Source of the DNA: Corynebacterium sp. BD556
GTDB lineage: Bacteria; Actinomycetota; Actinomycetes; Mycobacteriales; Mycobacteriaceae
Length of the DNA: 64,000 nucleotides
Assembly: GCF_038452275.1 (NCBI RefSeq)
Contig: NZ_CP141643.1
Coordinates: 62,001 to 126,000, forward strand
Direction: 5' to 3'
Shown: positions 35,606 through 43,775 of the stretch, one piece after another
Position numbering within the stretch: position 1 is the stretch's first letter
How the letters are laid out: each line of letters begins with the position of its first letter
Notes under the pieces: model-generated
Database searches by the model: none
What the model was told of the DNA's origin: nothing
The model's input: only the letters and a program-made list of their open reading frames with translations
Program-made: the position numbers and the translations under genes

Positions 35606-38548
35606 TTGGCTACCCGCCTAACCCATCCTCGCCCGCGCGCGGGCAAACCCAACACAGGGCTGGTCACCACCATGACTGTCCTCGGTGTTGTCTTTTTCCT
35701 TTCGCCCGTCCTGATCGGTTTCTACACCGATTGGCTTTGGTTCGGCGAACTGGACTTCCGGGGGGTGTTTAGCAAAGTCATCATCACGCGCGTCGTCCTT
35801 TTCATCATCTTCGCCTTACTTGGAGCGGCCTTCAGCTTCGTGGCAGCGCAGGTGGCGTGGCGGTCGCGGCCAAAGACGAACTCCTTGGAAAGCCTTTCCA
35901 CGCCGGCTGGTCAAAGCCGCGCGGCCTTGGAATCGGGTGTGCGAATCCTGTCCTTGTGGGTGCCCGTCGGCGTTGCCATCTTCACCGGTTTGGCCGGACA
36001 GCGCATGTGGCGCACCTTCATGCTGTGGATCAACGGCGGTGACTTTGGGGTAACCGACCCCGAGTTCGGCCGCGACCTAGGCTTTTACGCCTTCGCCCTG
36101 CCGGGCATCAGCGTGGTTGTTTCCATGCTTTCGCTCCTGCTCGCCGTGGCCTTCGTGGTTGCGCTAGTCTCGCACTACTTACTCGGCGGAATCCGGGTGG
36201 GCAACAATGCTGGGGGCGTGAAAGGCTACATTTCAAAAGCAGCGCGGATCCAGTTGGCGGTCACCGCTGGGCTGTGGATGCTCGTCAAGGCGTTTAGCTA
36301 CTGGGTCGAGCGATACTCCCTGTTGTCGCAGAAAAACGACATCTTCACCGGCGCGTCCTACACCACCATTAACGCGATGCTGCCCGCCAAAATCATTTTG
36401 ACGATCATCGCTTTGATTGTCGCGGCGGCGTTTTTCGCCTCCGTCGTGTACAAGGATTTCCGCGTCCCGGTGCTGGCCACCGTTTTGATGCTGGTGTCTT
36501 CCATCGTGGTCGGCGGCGTCTGGCCGGCGCTGCTCGAGCAGTTCTCCGTCAAACCGAACCGCCAGGCAAAGGAATACGAGTACATTGGCCGCAACATTGA
36601 GGCGACCCGCCAGGCATACGGGCTGACCGACGACAAGGTTCGCTATGAGGAAAACTGGGGCGTCGGCGGCGACTCCGGCAAAGTGGCCGAAGATGCCGCA
36701 ACTATCAGCAACATCCGCCTTCTCGACCCGGACATCATCGCCCCGACGTTCACGCAAAACCAACAGCTACGCAACTTCTACGGCTTCCCGGACACCTTGG
36801 CCATGGACCGTTACGAGGTCGACGGCCAACTGCGGGACTTCGTCGTCGCCGCCCGCGAGCTCGACCCCAACGCACTGCGCGAAAACCAACGCGACTGGAT
36901 CAACCGCCACACCGTCTACACCCACGGCAACGGTTTCGTCGCCGCCCAGGCCAACACGGTTGACGAGGTGGCTCAAGACGCCGGCTCCACCCGCGGAGGC
37001 CTGCCCATCTTCACCGTCTCCGATTTGCAGACCAACGCCCAGCAGCAGGCCAGTGACGAAGCGGAACAGCTCGGCATCCGCGTCGACGAGCCCCGCATCT
37101 ACTACGGCCCAGTCATCGCCGGAGCTCAGGACGGCAAAGACTACGCCATCGTCGGTGACAACGGCCAAGGCCCAGTCGAATATGACACTGACAGCTCCTC
37201 CTACACCTATGAAGGTGACGGCGGCGTCAACATCGGCAACCTGATTAACCGCGTTGCCTACGCAGCGAAATACCAAGAGCTTAACTTCATCCTTTCGGAC
37301 CGCGTCGGGGGCGCCTCGAAGATTCTCTACGACCGTGACCCGCGTCAGCGCGTAGAAAAGGTGGCCCCCTGGCTGACCACCGACTCCAAGACCTACCCCG
37401 CCGTCGTCGACGGCCGTGTGAAGTGGATCGTCGACGGCTACACCACCCTGTCCGAATTGCCGTATTCCACCCGCACCTCTTTGACTGACACGACCCAGGA
37501 TGCGCTAAACCCAGATGGCACCACGCAGCGCCTGTTGAGCAACAACCTCGGCTACATCCGCAACTCAGTAAAGGCCACCGTCGATGCGTACGACGGCAGC
37601 GTCGAGCTCTACGCCTTCGACGATTCTGACCCGGTTCTCAAAGCGTGGATGGAGGTCTTTCCGGGTACGGTGCGCCCCTCCACCGACATCAGCGACAGCC
37701 TGCGCGAGCACCTGCGCTACCCGGAGGACCTGTTTAAGGTCCAGCGTGAGCTTTTGGCGCGCTACCACGTCGATGACCCAGGTGTGTTCTTCAACAACGA
37801 CGCCTTCTGGTCCGTGCCCAACGACCCGACGGCACCTGAAGGGCGCCAGGAGCTGAACCAGCCGCCGTACTACGTCGTCGCGGCCGACCCGAACACCCGC
37901 AAGCCGACGTTCCAGCTCATCACCCCATACCGCGGCCTGAACCGCGAATTCCTCTCCGCGCACATGTCGGTGTCCTCTGACCCAGAAAACTACGGCGACA
38001 TCACGGTCCGCGTGCTGCCGACGAACACCCAGACCCACGGCCCGAAGCAGGCGCAGGACGCCCTGATGTCCTCGGACCAGGTGGCGCGCGACCGCACCCT
38101 GTGGCAGGGGTCGAACGACCTGAAAAACGGCAACCTTTTGACCCTTCCGGTGGGCGAGAGCGACATTCTCTACGTCGAACCGATCTACTCGCAGCGCAAG
38201 GACCAAGCCTCAGCCTTCCCGAAGCTGCTGCGCGTGCTGGTGTTCTACCGCGGCGAGGTGGGCTACGCCCCCACTGTGTCACAGGCGCTGAGCCAAGTGG
38301 GAATCAACTCCGACTTTGCTCAGGACATCGACGTTGTCGAAGGTGACAACGGCAAGGAAGTGCCCGAAGTGGAGGAGCCGCAGGGCAACGAAGCTGGCGG
38401 GGCCACCGCCAGCCGCGAGGACGCACTGCGCAAGCTTGACGACGCCCTGACTAACCTCGACAACGCCCGCAACAAGTCCTTCGAGGAATACGGCCGGGCC
38501 ATCGACGAGTTGGACAGGGCAGTGGCGCAATACCGCAACTCCCAATAA
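35606..38548 (+). CDS. UPF0182 integral membrane protein (Rv3193c-like)
   Basis: A 980-residue protein with about seven membrane helices in the first 310 residues (for example LVTTMTVLGVVFFLSPVLIG, ISVVVSMLSLLLAVAFVVAL) followed by a very large extracytoplasmic domain (about 320-930) and a coiled C-terminal segment (REDALRKLDDALTNLDNARN). This is the UPF0182 family, widespread in actinobacteria and cyanobacteria, function unknown. The start is TTG, with AAGGAG 6 bases before it. Last chromosomal gene before the tRNA. Confidence 0.9.
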   Translation: MATRLTHPRPRAGKPNTGLVTTMTVLGVVFFLSPVLIGFYTDWLWFGELDFRGVFSKVIITRVVLFIIFALLGAAFSFVAAQVAWRSRPKTNSLESLSTPAGQSRAALESGVRILSLWVPVGVAIFTGLAGQRMWRTFMLWINGGDFGVTDPEFGRDLGFYAFALPGISVVVSMLSLLLAVAFVVALVSHYLLGGIRVGNNAGGVKGYISKAARIQLAVTAGLWMLVKAFSYWVERYSLLSQKNDIFTGASYTTINAMLPAKIILTIIALIVAAAFFASVVYKDFRVPVLATVLMLVSSIVVGGVWPALLEQFSVKPNRQAKEYEYIGRNIEATRQAYGLTDDKVRYEENWGVGGDSGKVAEDAATISNIRLLDPDIIAPTFTQNQQLRNFYGFPDTLAMDRYEVDGQLRDFVVAARELDPNALRENQRDWINRHTVYTHGNGFVAAQANTVDEVAQDAGSTRGGLPIFTVSDLQTNAQQQASDEAEQLGIRVDEPRIYYGPVIAGAQDGKDYAIVGDNGQGPVEYDTDSSSYTYEGDGGVNIGNLINRVAYAAKYQELNFILSDRVGGASKILYDRDPRQRVEKVAPWLTTDSKTYPAVVDGRVKWIVDGYTTLSELPYSTRTSLTDTTQDALNPDGTTQRLLSNNLGYIRNSVKATVDAYDGSVELYAFDDSDPVLKAWMEVFPGTVRPSTDISDSLREHLRYPEDLFKVQRELLARYHVDDPGVFFNNDAFWSVPNDPTAPEGRQELNQPPYYVVAADPNTRKPTFQLITPYRGLNREFLSAHMSVSSDPENYGDITVRVLPTNTQTHGPKQAQDALMSSDQVARDRTLWQGSNDLKNGNLLTLPVGESDILYVEPIYSQRKDQASAFPKLLRVLVFYRGEVGYAPTVSQALSQVGINSDFAQDIDVVEGDNGKEVPEVEEPQGNEAGGATASREDALRKLDDALTNLDNARNKSFEEYGRAIDELDRAVAQYRNSQ

Positions 38549-38568
38549 CAGCACAGGCCCTATGAGCT

Positions 38569-38650
38569 GGTGATTTGGGTTCTGCTGTCATCGTCTATAT
38601 AGTTTGTAGGCGTTGTCAGATGATGGCAGCAGGTGAAATCCAAAATCACC
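38569..38650. promoter_or_regulatory. Imperfect inverted repeat containing the predicted tRNA promoter
   Basis: Arms 38569-38592 and 38622-38650 (GGTGATTT...CTGCTGTCATC against GATGGCAGCAG...AAATCACC) form a long interrupted inverted repeat just upstream of the tRNA. It contains a promoter-like pair TTGGGT (38575-38580) and TATAGT (38598-38603) with 17-base spacing that would start transcription about 45 bases before the tRNA. Confidence 0.5.
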
Positions 38651-38653
38651 CGA

Positions 38654-38730
38654 CGCGGGGTGGAGCAGCTCGGTAGCTCGCTGGGCTCATAACCCAGAGG
38701 TCGTAGGTTCGAATCCTGCCCCCGCTACCA
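38654..38730 (+). tRNA. Initiator tRNA-fMet (CAT)
   Basis: A 77-base cloverleaf with anticodon CAT, encoded CCA end, and initiator traits: position 1 (C) and 72 (T) are not paired, and the anticodon stem ends in the three G-C pairs GGG/CCC that mark bacterial initiators. The T arm GGTTCGAATCC is standard. The mobile element starts directly downstream, so its 3' end is the likely attachment site. Confidence 0.93.
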
Positions 38731-39025
38731 ACTTCTTTGAATCCCCCTCTTCGGAGGGGGATTTTTCGTTTTTCACCGGGGCCTCGACTCGACGGGGGAG
38801 AAGATCGGCGACTTCCAGGCCGAAGAAGTCAGCGACCGCATAGAGGTCGCTGACACTCCATCCAACCTGTCCGAGCACCTTTCGGCTTACTGCCTGGTGG
38901 CTCAGGCCCATCGCAGCGGCGAGTTGGCGGCGGGTCTTCTGCTGACGGAATAGTAGGTCATTCACGGTGATCCCAATGGCTTGATCGGCGGAGTATCCGC
39001 TACTAATGGTTGCTGTTTTTCCCAT
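38687..39025 (-). CDS. HTH repressor-like protein with tRNA-encoded tail
   Basis: A 112-residue protein. Residues 15-75 form an XRE-type helix-turn-helix (VNDLLFRQQKTRRQLAAAMG, then SHQAVSRKVLG and VSDLYAVADFFGLEVADLLP). The last 30 or so residues are translated through the terminator hairpin and then antisense through the 3' part of the tRNA gene, giving the telltale tail AGAGFEPTTSGL. This is what results when an element's end gene is fused to a tRNA by site-specific integration. TAGATT 6 bases before the ATG suggests leaderless mRNA. Divergent from an Xis-like gene, so probably the element's repressor. Confidence 0.7.
   Translation of the reverse strand: MGKTATISSGYSADQAIGITVNDLLFRQQKTRRQLAAAMGLSHQAVSRKVLGQVGWSVSDLYAVADFFGLEVADLLPRRVEAPVKNEKSPSEEGDSKKLVAGAGFEPTTSGL
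38740..38767 (+). terminator. Rho-independent terminator after tRNA
   Basis: 10-bp stem AATCCCCCTC / GAGGGGGATT (38740-38749, 38754-38763) closed by a TTCG tetraloop and followed by TTTT. It ends the tRNA transcript; on the other strand it is inside the repressor reading frame. Confidence 0.88.
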
Positions 39026-39056
39026 GACCTCAATCTAGCAAGCAAAAAAAGGCAAA

Positions 39057-39096
39057 GCAACAAAAGGTTGCCAAATTACCTCAATGCAATTAATGT
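39057..39096 (+). promoter_or_regulatory. Promoter of the Xis-like gene with operator-like repeat
   Basis: TTGCCA (39068-39073) and TAATGT (39091-39096) are spaced by 17 bases, and the -10 ends 7 bases before ATG 39104. An inverted repeat GCAAC-AAAAG-GTTGC (39057-39071) overlaps the -35. The half-site GGTTGC/GCAACC recurs at 39008-39013 and 39123-39128, so three copies surround the divergent start region, as expected for repressor binding. Confidence 0.6.
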
Positions 39097-39103
39097 TCAG
39101 GCC

Positions 39104-39313
39104 ATGGAAGCAACAAATAGTGGCAACCTTGCGCAAAAGTGGCTAACACCCCCGGAGGTGGCTCAGCTTCTTCCTGGAAACCCAACGCCTGAAACAGTTC
39201 GCAACTGGATAAAAGCGGGAAAGTTACCAGGCGCCAGAAGGACTCCGGGAAATCGTTGGCAAATCCCCGAAAGTACCGTGGCCACGCTGTTGGGAGGCGG
39301 TGAATCGTCATGA
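39104..39313 (+). CDS. Small HTH protein, excisionase-like
   Basis: A 69-residue protein with one MerR/Xis-type helix-turn-helix: LTPPEVAQLLPGNPTPETVRNWIKAGKLPGARRTPGNRWQIPESTV. This is the typical size and pattern of excisionases and small DNA-bending regulators of integrative elements. The start at 39104 is supported by a good promoter placed for a leaderless transcript. Divergent from the repressor-like gene, giving a repressor/excisionase switch at the element's left edge. No integrase is visible in the window; it may be at the other end. Confidence 0.72.
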   Translation: MEATNSGNLAQKWLTPPEVAQLLPGNPTPETVRNWIKAGKLPGARRTPGNRWQIPESTVATLLGGGESS

Positions 39314-39319
39314 TTGCAA

Positions 39320-39350
39320 TAAAAAATGCCCCTGCGGCTAACAGGGGCAT
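39320..39350 (-). terminator. Terminator for the minus-strand winged-helix gene
   Basis: 9-bp stem ATGCCCCTG / CAGGGGCAT (39326-39334, 39342-39350) with a 7-base loop, followed on the minus strand by six U residues (AAAAAA at 39320-39325). The 39351-39485 stretch between it and the gene holds nothing I can name. Confidence 0.8.
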
Positions 39351-39485
39351 CGAAAGTAACTCAACTGGCTGGTTGATGTTGACGTGGTCATCATCCCAAA
39401 CGTGTCTCGTCTCGTCAACCTCTCGACCTCTGTCGCCGTTTAAGCGCGTTATGGAGGGGGTGATGGGTGAAGGAGAGGTGAAGAG

Positions 39486-39785
39486 TCAAAAGTCCCGCGG
39501 GTGTTCTTCCGGCCACGGGCATTTTGAAAGAATGGCGATTTCCTCGCCAGGAAATTCGGGGTGGCCTGTTGTCTCGAGGTGTCCCTTGTCGGCAAGTCGC
39601 CGGAGAATCTCGTCAAGTTTTCCTTCGGGGATGCACGTCCTGATGTGGAGGGCTTCTTTGTCGATGGTCGCCCACGGCTGGGAGAGGTACGAGCCCGAAT
39701 GCTCCGCAAGGGTGAGGAGGAGAAACTTCTCCTCGGGTTCCAGACCTTGCTCATTTGCAACCGTAGCGAATTCTTTAGTTCCCAC
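39486..39785 (-). CDS. Small winged-helix-like protein
   Basis: A 99-residue protein: KEFATVANEQGLEPEEKFLLLTLAEHSG, then a WATIDKEALHIRTCIPEGKLDEILRRLADKGHLE segment that reads as a winged helix (recognition helix plus wing), then a Pro-rich end (CPWPEEHPRDF). Similar small wHTH proteins occur in plasmid and phage replication or control modules. The GTG start is supported by AAGGAG 8 bases upstream and by a terminator on the same strand. It is divergent from the next gene, with about 20 bases between starts. Confidence 0.6.
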   Translation of the reverse strand: MGTKEFATVANEQGLEPEEKFLLLTLAEHSGSYLSQPWATIDKEALHIRTCIPEGKLDEILRRLADKGHLETTGHPEFPGEEIAILSKCPWPEEHPRDF

Positions 39786-39805
39786 TTGCTGGCTCCTTCT
39801 AGCGG

Positions 39806-41176
39806 GTGATCAACGTGGCTAAAACCGAATACTACGTGGTTCGTCGTGGGTCTACTTCGTTGACCAATGAGGTTGTTTTATCGGGCCTGTCTTACGAGGC
39901 GGTGGGGCTGTTGATGACTGAGCTTTCTCTGCGCCCTGGGACACCGTTGGGCTATCGTGAAATGGTTGGGCGAGGGGCTGGCCGGCAGCGGATTCTCAAT
40001 GCGCATAAGGAGCTGGAGGCTGCAGGCTTTCGACATAGGTTCCTTTTGCGGACAGCTGGTGGAGAGTTGAAAACCACTGTTGTCGTCACTGACACTTCCA
40101 TGCCGAGCGTTGATGTTCTTGATGAGATTGCCCTGCCGAGTGGTAGTCACTTGGTGAAGATCGAGACTGATTCGGGCCCGGTTATGCCGAGGTACGGCGG
40201 TAAGAAATATACCGATAATTCGCGGCATATCAGCAGGTCGCACCGTGCTACCGAAACTGGCGCACGGTCTGAACAGGCCGAATCTGAGGGGGTTGAGGCG
40301 GCGGGTTCAAAAGAGCAGGTCACTGGTAAAACCGCAGGTGGCACCGTGGTACCGGAAACCGTCGCCCGGTCAACCGGCGCAGGACGTAGTCCCAATACCC
40401 TTCGGGTAATGGATTCTCCACCCTCCCCCCAACCCCCCACGGAGTCGGGGGCTTCGGGGACGGCTGCGCCGTCTGGGGCCGAGCCTGCCGGCTCGGCGGG
40501 GGAGGGGAGTTCTCTCCAGTGGACGGATCGGCTTGCCGCGATCTCGCTTGCGCTCATCGGGCAAGGCCGCTTGCTGGAGGGGGTGACCGACGATGAGTTG
40601 GCGAACGTTCGGGCCCTCCAGGCAGAGATTGCGGCGCAAGAAGGTGCTGGTGGAACGGGTGGTTTCGCGTCTGACGAGGATGTAATTACGCCGGTGGAGT
40701 CTTCCCGAAGCGACGCCGCCGAGGCGGATGCCCTGGTGGAGCTCGCTCGGCAGGTGTTGCCCGCTCCGATGCAGGCCATGGGGCCGACTCACCTGGCCAA
40801 GGTGGGTGGTGAGCTTGCGAAACGGTTGGAGTCGGGGTGGATGCCTGAGCAGATCACCGCGGTCTTGGCCTCGCGTCAGCTCCCCAGCCAAGTCCGCAAC
40901 CTGGTCGCGTTGGTACTCGCTCGACTGCGTGACGACGTCCCTGTCGACCAGCCCCCTCCGGCAGGCACCGATCCATCAGCCGAGCTAGTGGATAGTTCCG
41001 CGTCGCAGCGGTGGTCGTTCACCTTGCCGGATGGTCGGGAGATCACCCGTAAGGACCTCGACTGTGGCTTGCTGGCCATCGATTTCAACCGTGCTCGCCA
41101 GTCTGGTGATTGGTCGGGCGGGGACCGCATGGATTTTGCGGTCGCCGTCGGCATCGAGCGCTACCTGACCTTCTAA
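39806..41176 (+). CDS. Winged-helix protein, replication-like
   Basis: A 456-residue protein in three parts: an N-terminal winged-helix domain (about 20-90: GLSYEAVGLLMTELSLRPGT, GRQRILNAHKELEAAGF), a low-complexity Ser/Pro/Ala/Glu-rich middle (about 145-235), and a C-terminal helical part (about 300-455: ALVELARQVLPAPMQAMGP, EQITAVLASRQLPSQVRNLV). The layout matches helix-turn-helix proteins common on actinobacterial plasmids and integrative elements, often near replication genes; the exact role is not known. Start may be GTG 39806 or GTG 39815. Confidence 0.65.
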   Translation: MINVAKTEYYVVRRGSTSLTNEVVLSGLSYEAVGLLMTELSLRPGTPLGYREMVGRGAGRQRILNAHKELEAAGFRHRFLLRTAGGELKTTVVVTDTSMPSVDVLDEIALPSGSHLVKIETDSGPVMPRYGGKKYTDNSRHISRSHRATETGARSEQAESEGVEAAGSKEQVTGKTAGGTVVPETVARSTGAGRSPNTLRVMDSPPSPQPPTESGASGTAAPSGAEPAGSAGEGSSLQWTDRLAAISLALIGQGRLLEGVTDDELANVRALQAEIAAQEGAGGTGGFASDEDVITPVESSRSDAAEADALVELARQVLPAPMQAMGPTHLAKVGGELAKRLESGWMPEQITAVLASRQLPSQVRNLVALVLARLRDDVPVDQPPPAGTDPSAELVDSSASQRWSFTLPDGREITRKDLDCGLLAIDFNRARQSGDWSGGDRMDFAVAVGIERYLTF

Positions 41177-41248
41177 ACACCAAGTGACCTGTGCGCGCGA
41201 CATCGCGTCGGCGCGCATCAACGACTAAACGAAAGGATTGGTGCTGTC

Positions 41249-41581
41249 ATGAGTGCAGGTCATGATCGCCACTCTGGTCCCTACTTCTTCGCACCTGAAC
41301 CCCTTCCACGACCACTTCTGGAGGAGGGACTGTGTTGCGTCGATGGCGTGTGGCCAGACGGGATGTGGGATTTCTCTGTCGCCGACGAGACGCTGCGCCA
41401 GCGCCAGGAACGTCGAGCATTAGCAGTGTCGGTGTGTAAGCAGTGTCCCGTCCAACAGCTGTGTTCTGAATACGCCTCCCGCAACGGCCAGTGCGGGGTG
41501 TGGGGCGGCACGGTTTTTCACCCCTCTCGGAAGGAAGGAGGTGATGACAAGTGGGAAAACGCGGACGCCCCCGCTGCATAG
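41249..41581 (+). CDS. Element-borne WhiB-like protein
   Basis: A 110-residue WhiB-family protein: Cys29/Cys30, C63-x2-C66, C72 and the GVWGG turn (83-87) give the 4Fe-4S cluster set and the WhiB signature. Cys82 just before the turn is extra. The C-terminus is short and acidic rather than basic. WhiB proteins act by binding the principal sigma factor, so this one could retune host transcription for element genes. GAAAGGA lies about 12 bases upstream of the ATG. Sits directly before the envelope module. Confidence 0.85.
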   Translation: MSAGHDRHSGPYFFAPEPLPRPLLEEGLCCVDGVWPDGMWDFSVADETLRQRQERRALAVSVCKQCPVQQLCSEYASRNGQCGVWGGTVFHPSRKEGGDDKWENADAPAA

Positions 41582-41590
41582 CGAGAGCGT

Positions 41591-41617
41591 CCGGGGCACC
41601 GTGCAGGGGTGCCCCGG
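41591..41617. terminator. Strong hairpin after the WhiB gene
   Basis: A 10-bp perfect stem CCGGGGCACC / GGTGCCCCGG (41591-41600, 41608-41617) with a 7-base loop. There is no T-run after it, so it is a weak or factor-assisted terminator, or a processing or operator structure. The remaining bases to 41775 contain no clear gene. Confidence 0.55.
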
Positions 41618-41775
41618 CAAGCATATCTCACTTCGTTTCTCCCCCGGAAACGACGCATTTGCGCAGCTTGTTTGGGGGTTGACTGTGATTTTCCATCAAC
41701 GCACTCTAAGAGACGTGTTGATCTGACATGTGTCGACATGCCCGGGATTTTGTTGAACTCAAGGAGATAGAAAGA

Positions 41776-43074
41776 ATGCAAGGAAAAAAGAGGGTCCGAG
41801 CAGCGCTTGCGGTGGCGGTCGCATCGTCGTTGGCCTTGCCCGGTTTCGCGGTCGCCGACGAAAAGGCCGCGCAGCCTGGCACGGTGCGCCCATCTGAGAA
41901 GGCGCAGGCCCAGCCGGGAACGTCCAAGAAGGATGCTCAGGCGAAAGAATCCGAGAGTCAGGAGGAACCGGCCAAGCCTGCCGCAGTTGAGCACCCGGTG
42001 GCACAACCCGCACCGGCACCTCAGCCTGCGCCTAAGCCTGCGCCTAAGCCTGCACCCGTTGCACAGCCCGCACCGGCTCCCGCGCCGCAGCCTGCCCCTA
42101 AACCCGTATCTGTCGCACAGCCCGCGCCCGCTGCGCCTGTTGTTGTAAGCGACCAGGCATCGGTAACCGCCCCAGCTCCCGGTTCCCAGCCATCTAACGC
42201 GGCGCAAACTCAGCCAGCATCGAACACGACCCCGGTCGTGAAGGACATCCCCTCCGGGGTGAGTGATTCGACCGCTCAGGCATCTGAGGGGGCGGGTCAG
42301 GTGTCCCAGGGTGAGTCGATGGCGGATAAGGCCACGGAGACTGCCGCCTCGGAGTCGGTGCGTGATAGCGCGGCAGCAGCTCAGTCTGTGGAGGAAGGGA
42401 CTAAGTCGGTGAGGACCGCTCAGGCGGATGAAGCCGCGCGGTACGAGTTGGCCGCCACGATTGAGGAGGACGGTGATGTGCGCGAGCAGGTTGTCAAGGG
42501 TGAACCTGCAGTGACTCGCGAGGGTGATGACGAGGGCCTGGCACCGGTCGATGCTCCCGATGATGACGGGGACGATGATGAGCAGGGTAAGAACCTTGAG
42601 CAAGCTGACGTAGCCCCGGCTCCGGTCGATCCTGCGGCTGCGGCTTCTCCGGTTGTTGAGACGCCGCCAGCAGCGGCTGTTTCTGAGGTGGCTGCAGGTG
42701 CCGCTGTCGAAACCTCGGCGGGTTCGGTGTCTGTTTCAGTCGAAGCTTCCCAGTCGGTGACCGAGGTCAGTGCGACCAGCCAGCAGGCGGGTGCAGCGTC
42801 GGTGACCGCGTACACCGCTTCATATGACGCCTCCACTCACAGTGTGGGGGTTGATATGGCGGGCGCCCAGTTCGAGGTCGCTGTTCCGGAAGCTCCGGCA
42901 GAGGTCACTGCTGCTGTCGAGCAGTTTGTTCCGGCAGAGGTCACCGAGGTTGTGGATCAGTCAATTGCACAGGCTGAGCAGGCGGTTGCCGCGCACGTGA
43001 CGTCGTTGCCGACTGGTGAGCAGGTCACTGATACGGCTGTCGGCCAGGTCTCGACCTGGTTGGACATTAAGTAG
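41776..43074 (+). CDS. Secreted Pro/Ala-rich surface protein
   Basis: A 432-residue exported protein: signal peptide (MQGKKRVRAALAVAVASSLALPGFAVA), a Lys/Glu-rich stretch, a Pro-Ala-Gln-Lys repeat region (about 75-130, with motifs such as APKPAPKPAP), and a long Ala/Val/Thr/Ser-rich tail with few hydrophobic cores. AAGGAG lies 9 bases before the ATG; a longer frame from 41728 would hide the signal peptide. The extended Pro-rich part could span the mycolate cell wall. No family recognised. First gene of a same-strand envelope module continuing to 49.9 kb. Confidence 0.75.
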   Translation: MQGKKRVRAALAVAVASSLALPGFAVADEKAAQPGTVRPSEKAQAQPGTSKKDAQAKESESQEEPAKPAAVEHPVAQPAPAPQPAPKPAPKPAPVAQPAPAPAPQPAPKPVSVAQPAPAAPVVVSDQASVTAPAPGSQPSNAAQTQPASNTTPVVKDIPSGVSDSTAQASEGAGQVSQGESMADKATETAASESVRDSAAAAQSVEEGTKSVRTAQADEAARYELAATIEEDGDVREQVVKGEPAVTREGDDEGLAPVDAPDDDGDDDEQGKNLEQADVAPAPVDPAAAASPVVETPPAAAVSEVAAGAAVETSAGSVSVSVEASQSVTEVSATSQQAGAASVTAYTASYDASTHSVGVDMAGAQFEVAVPEAPAEVTAAVEQFVPAEVTEVVDQSIAQAEQAVAAHVTSLPTGEQVTDTAVGQVSTWLDIK

Positions 43075-43092
43075 CCAGGCAAGGAGAAGTTG

Positions 43093-43758
43093 ATGAGTTC
43101 GTGGTTCGACGAGTTTGAGAAGTCACAACCAGACACTGTCCCAGTCGACGAGGACGCTCAGGTGGACGCAGGGGTTACTCGTGCGTCGTCGGGGCGAGAA
43201 GTCGGCCGCGAGGCGCGGACCACGATATGGCTGATCCCGGTGCTTGTGGTCATCCTGGTTATCGCCGCGTGGGCGGGGTGGTATCTGGTGTCAGCTGGCA
43301 ACGATATTGCGGCGGGTGCTGATGAGGAGTCGGCGCAGGCCGGTTCCTCATCGTCTGTGGTGGAGATGGCACCAGTTAACCCTGACACCCAGGTGGCTGT
43401 GGCTGGGCAGTGTGAGCCTCAGGAGGGTGAAACCAGTCTCTCGACTGGTGATACCACACTGCGCGGCACGATCTCGAAGTGGCAGGACGCCTACTACTCC
43501 CAAGACGCTGAGGCCCTTGGCCAGTACCTGACGCCGGAGTCCTGGATGAATGAGCAGGACTGGGCCGCGATCCTGCCGGAGGCCGCTCCAGAGGGCACCT
43601 CGTGGTGCGCGGTGATGGCCCCAGTTGAGGATTCCAGCGTGGATGTTGACCTCATGGTCACCTTCGCGGATGGCTCCTCACAGACCTACCAGCAGACCGT
43701 CGTGGGTGCGGAAGGCGCCGACGGTGCGTGGCTGATCGACGACATTTTGACTCGCTAG
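43093..43758 (+). CDS. Single-pass membrane protein of the envelope module
   Basis: About 221 residues: acidic cytoplasmic N-terminus, one membrane helix (IWLIPVLVVILVIAAWAGWYLV, about 45-66), then an outside domain (about 100-221) with CEPQEGE...WCAVMAP cysteines and a compact strand/helix pattern (RGTISKWQDAYYSQDAEALGQYL) that resembles NTF2/VirB8-like periplasmic domains in conjugation proteins. That resemblance is weak. AAGGAG (43081-43086) favours ATG 43093 over the TTG at 43090. 18 bases after the Pro-rich gene. Confidence 0.7.
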   Translation: MSSWFDEFEKSQPDTVPVDEDAQVDAGVTRASSGREVGREARTTIWLIPVLVVILVIAAWAGWYLVSAGNDIAAGADEESAQAGSSSSVVEMAPVNPDTQVAVAGQCEPQEGETSLSTGDTTLRGTISKWQDAYYSQDAEALGQYLTPESWMNEQDWAAILPEAAPEGTSWCAVMAPVEDSSVDVDLMVTFADGSSQTYQQTVVGAEGADGAWLIDDILTR

Positions 43759-43775
43759 ACAAAGGAATAAAAGAC

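Noticed and set aside
39310..39822. 170-codon open frame on the plus strand
   Set aside because: Overlaps the minus-strand winged-helix gene, which has a Shine-Dalgarno and terminator; product is Ser/Arg-rich without motifs.
41518..42603. Long 361-codon open frame on the minus strand
   Set aside because: It is antisense to the WhiB gene end and the Pro/Ala-rich gene; its composition (Arg/Gly/Leu/Cys repeats) is what GC-rich repeat DNA gives in a shadow frame, and it lacks a Shine-Dalgarno.
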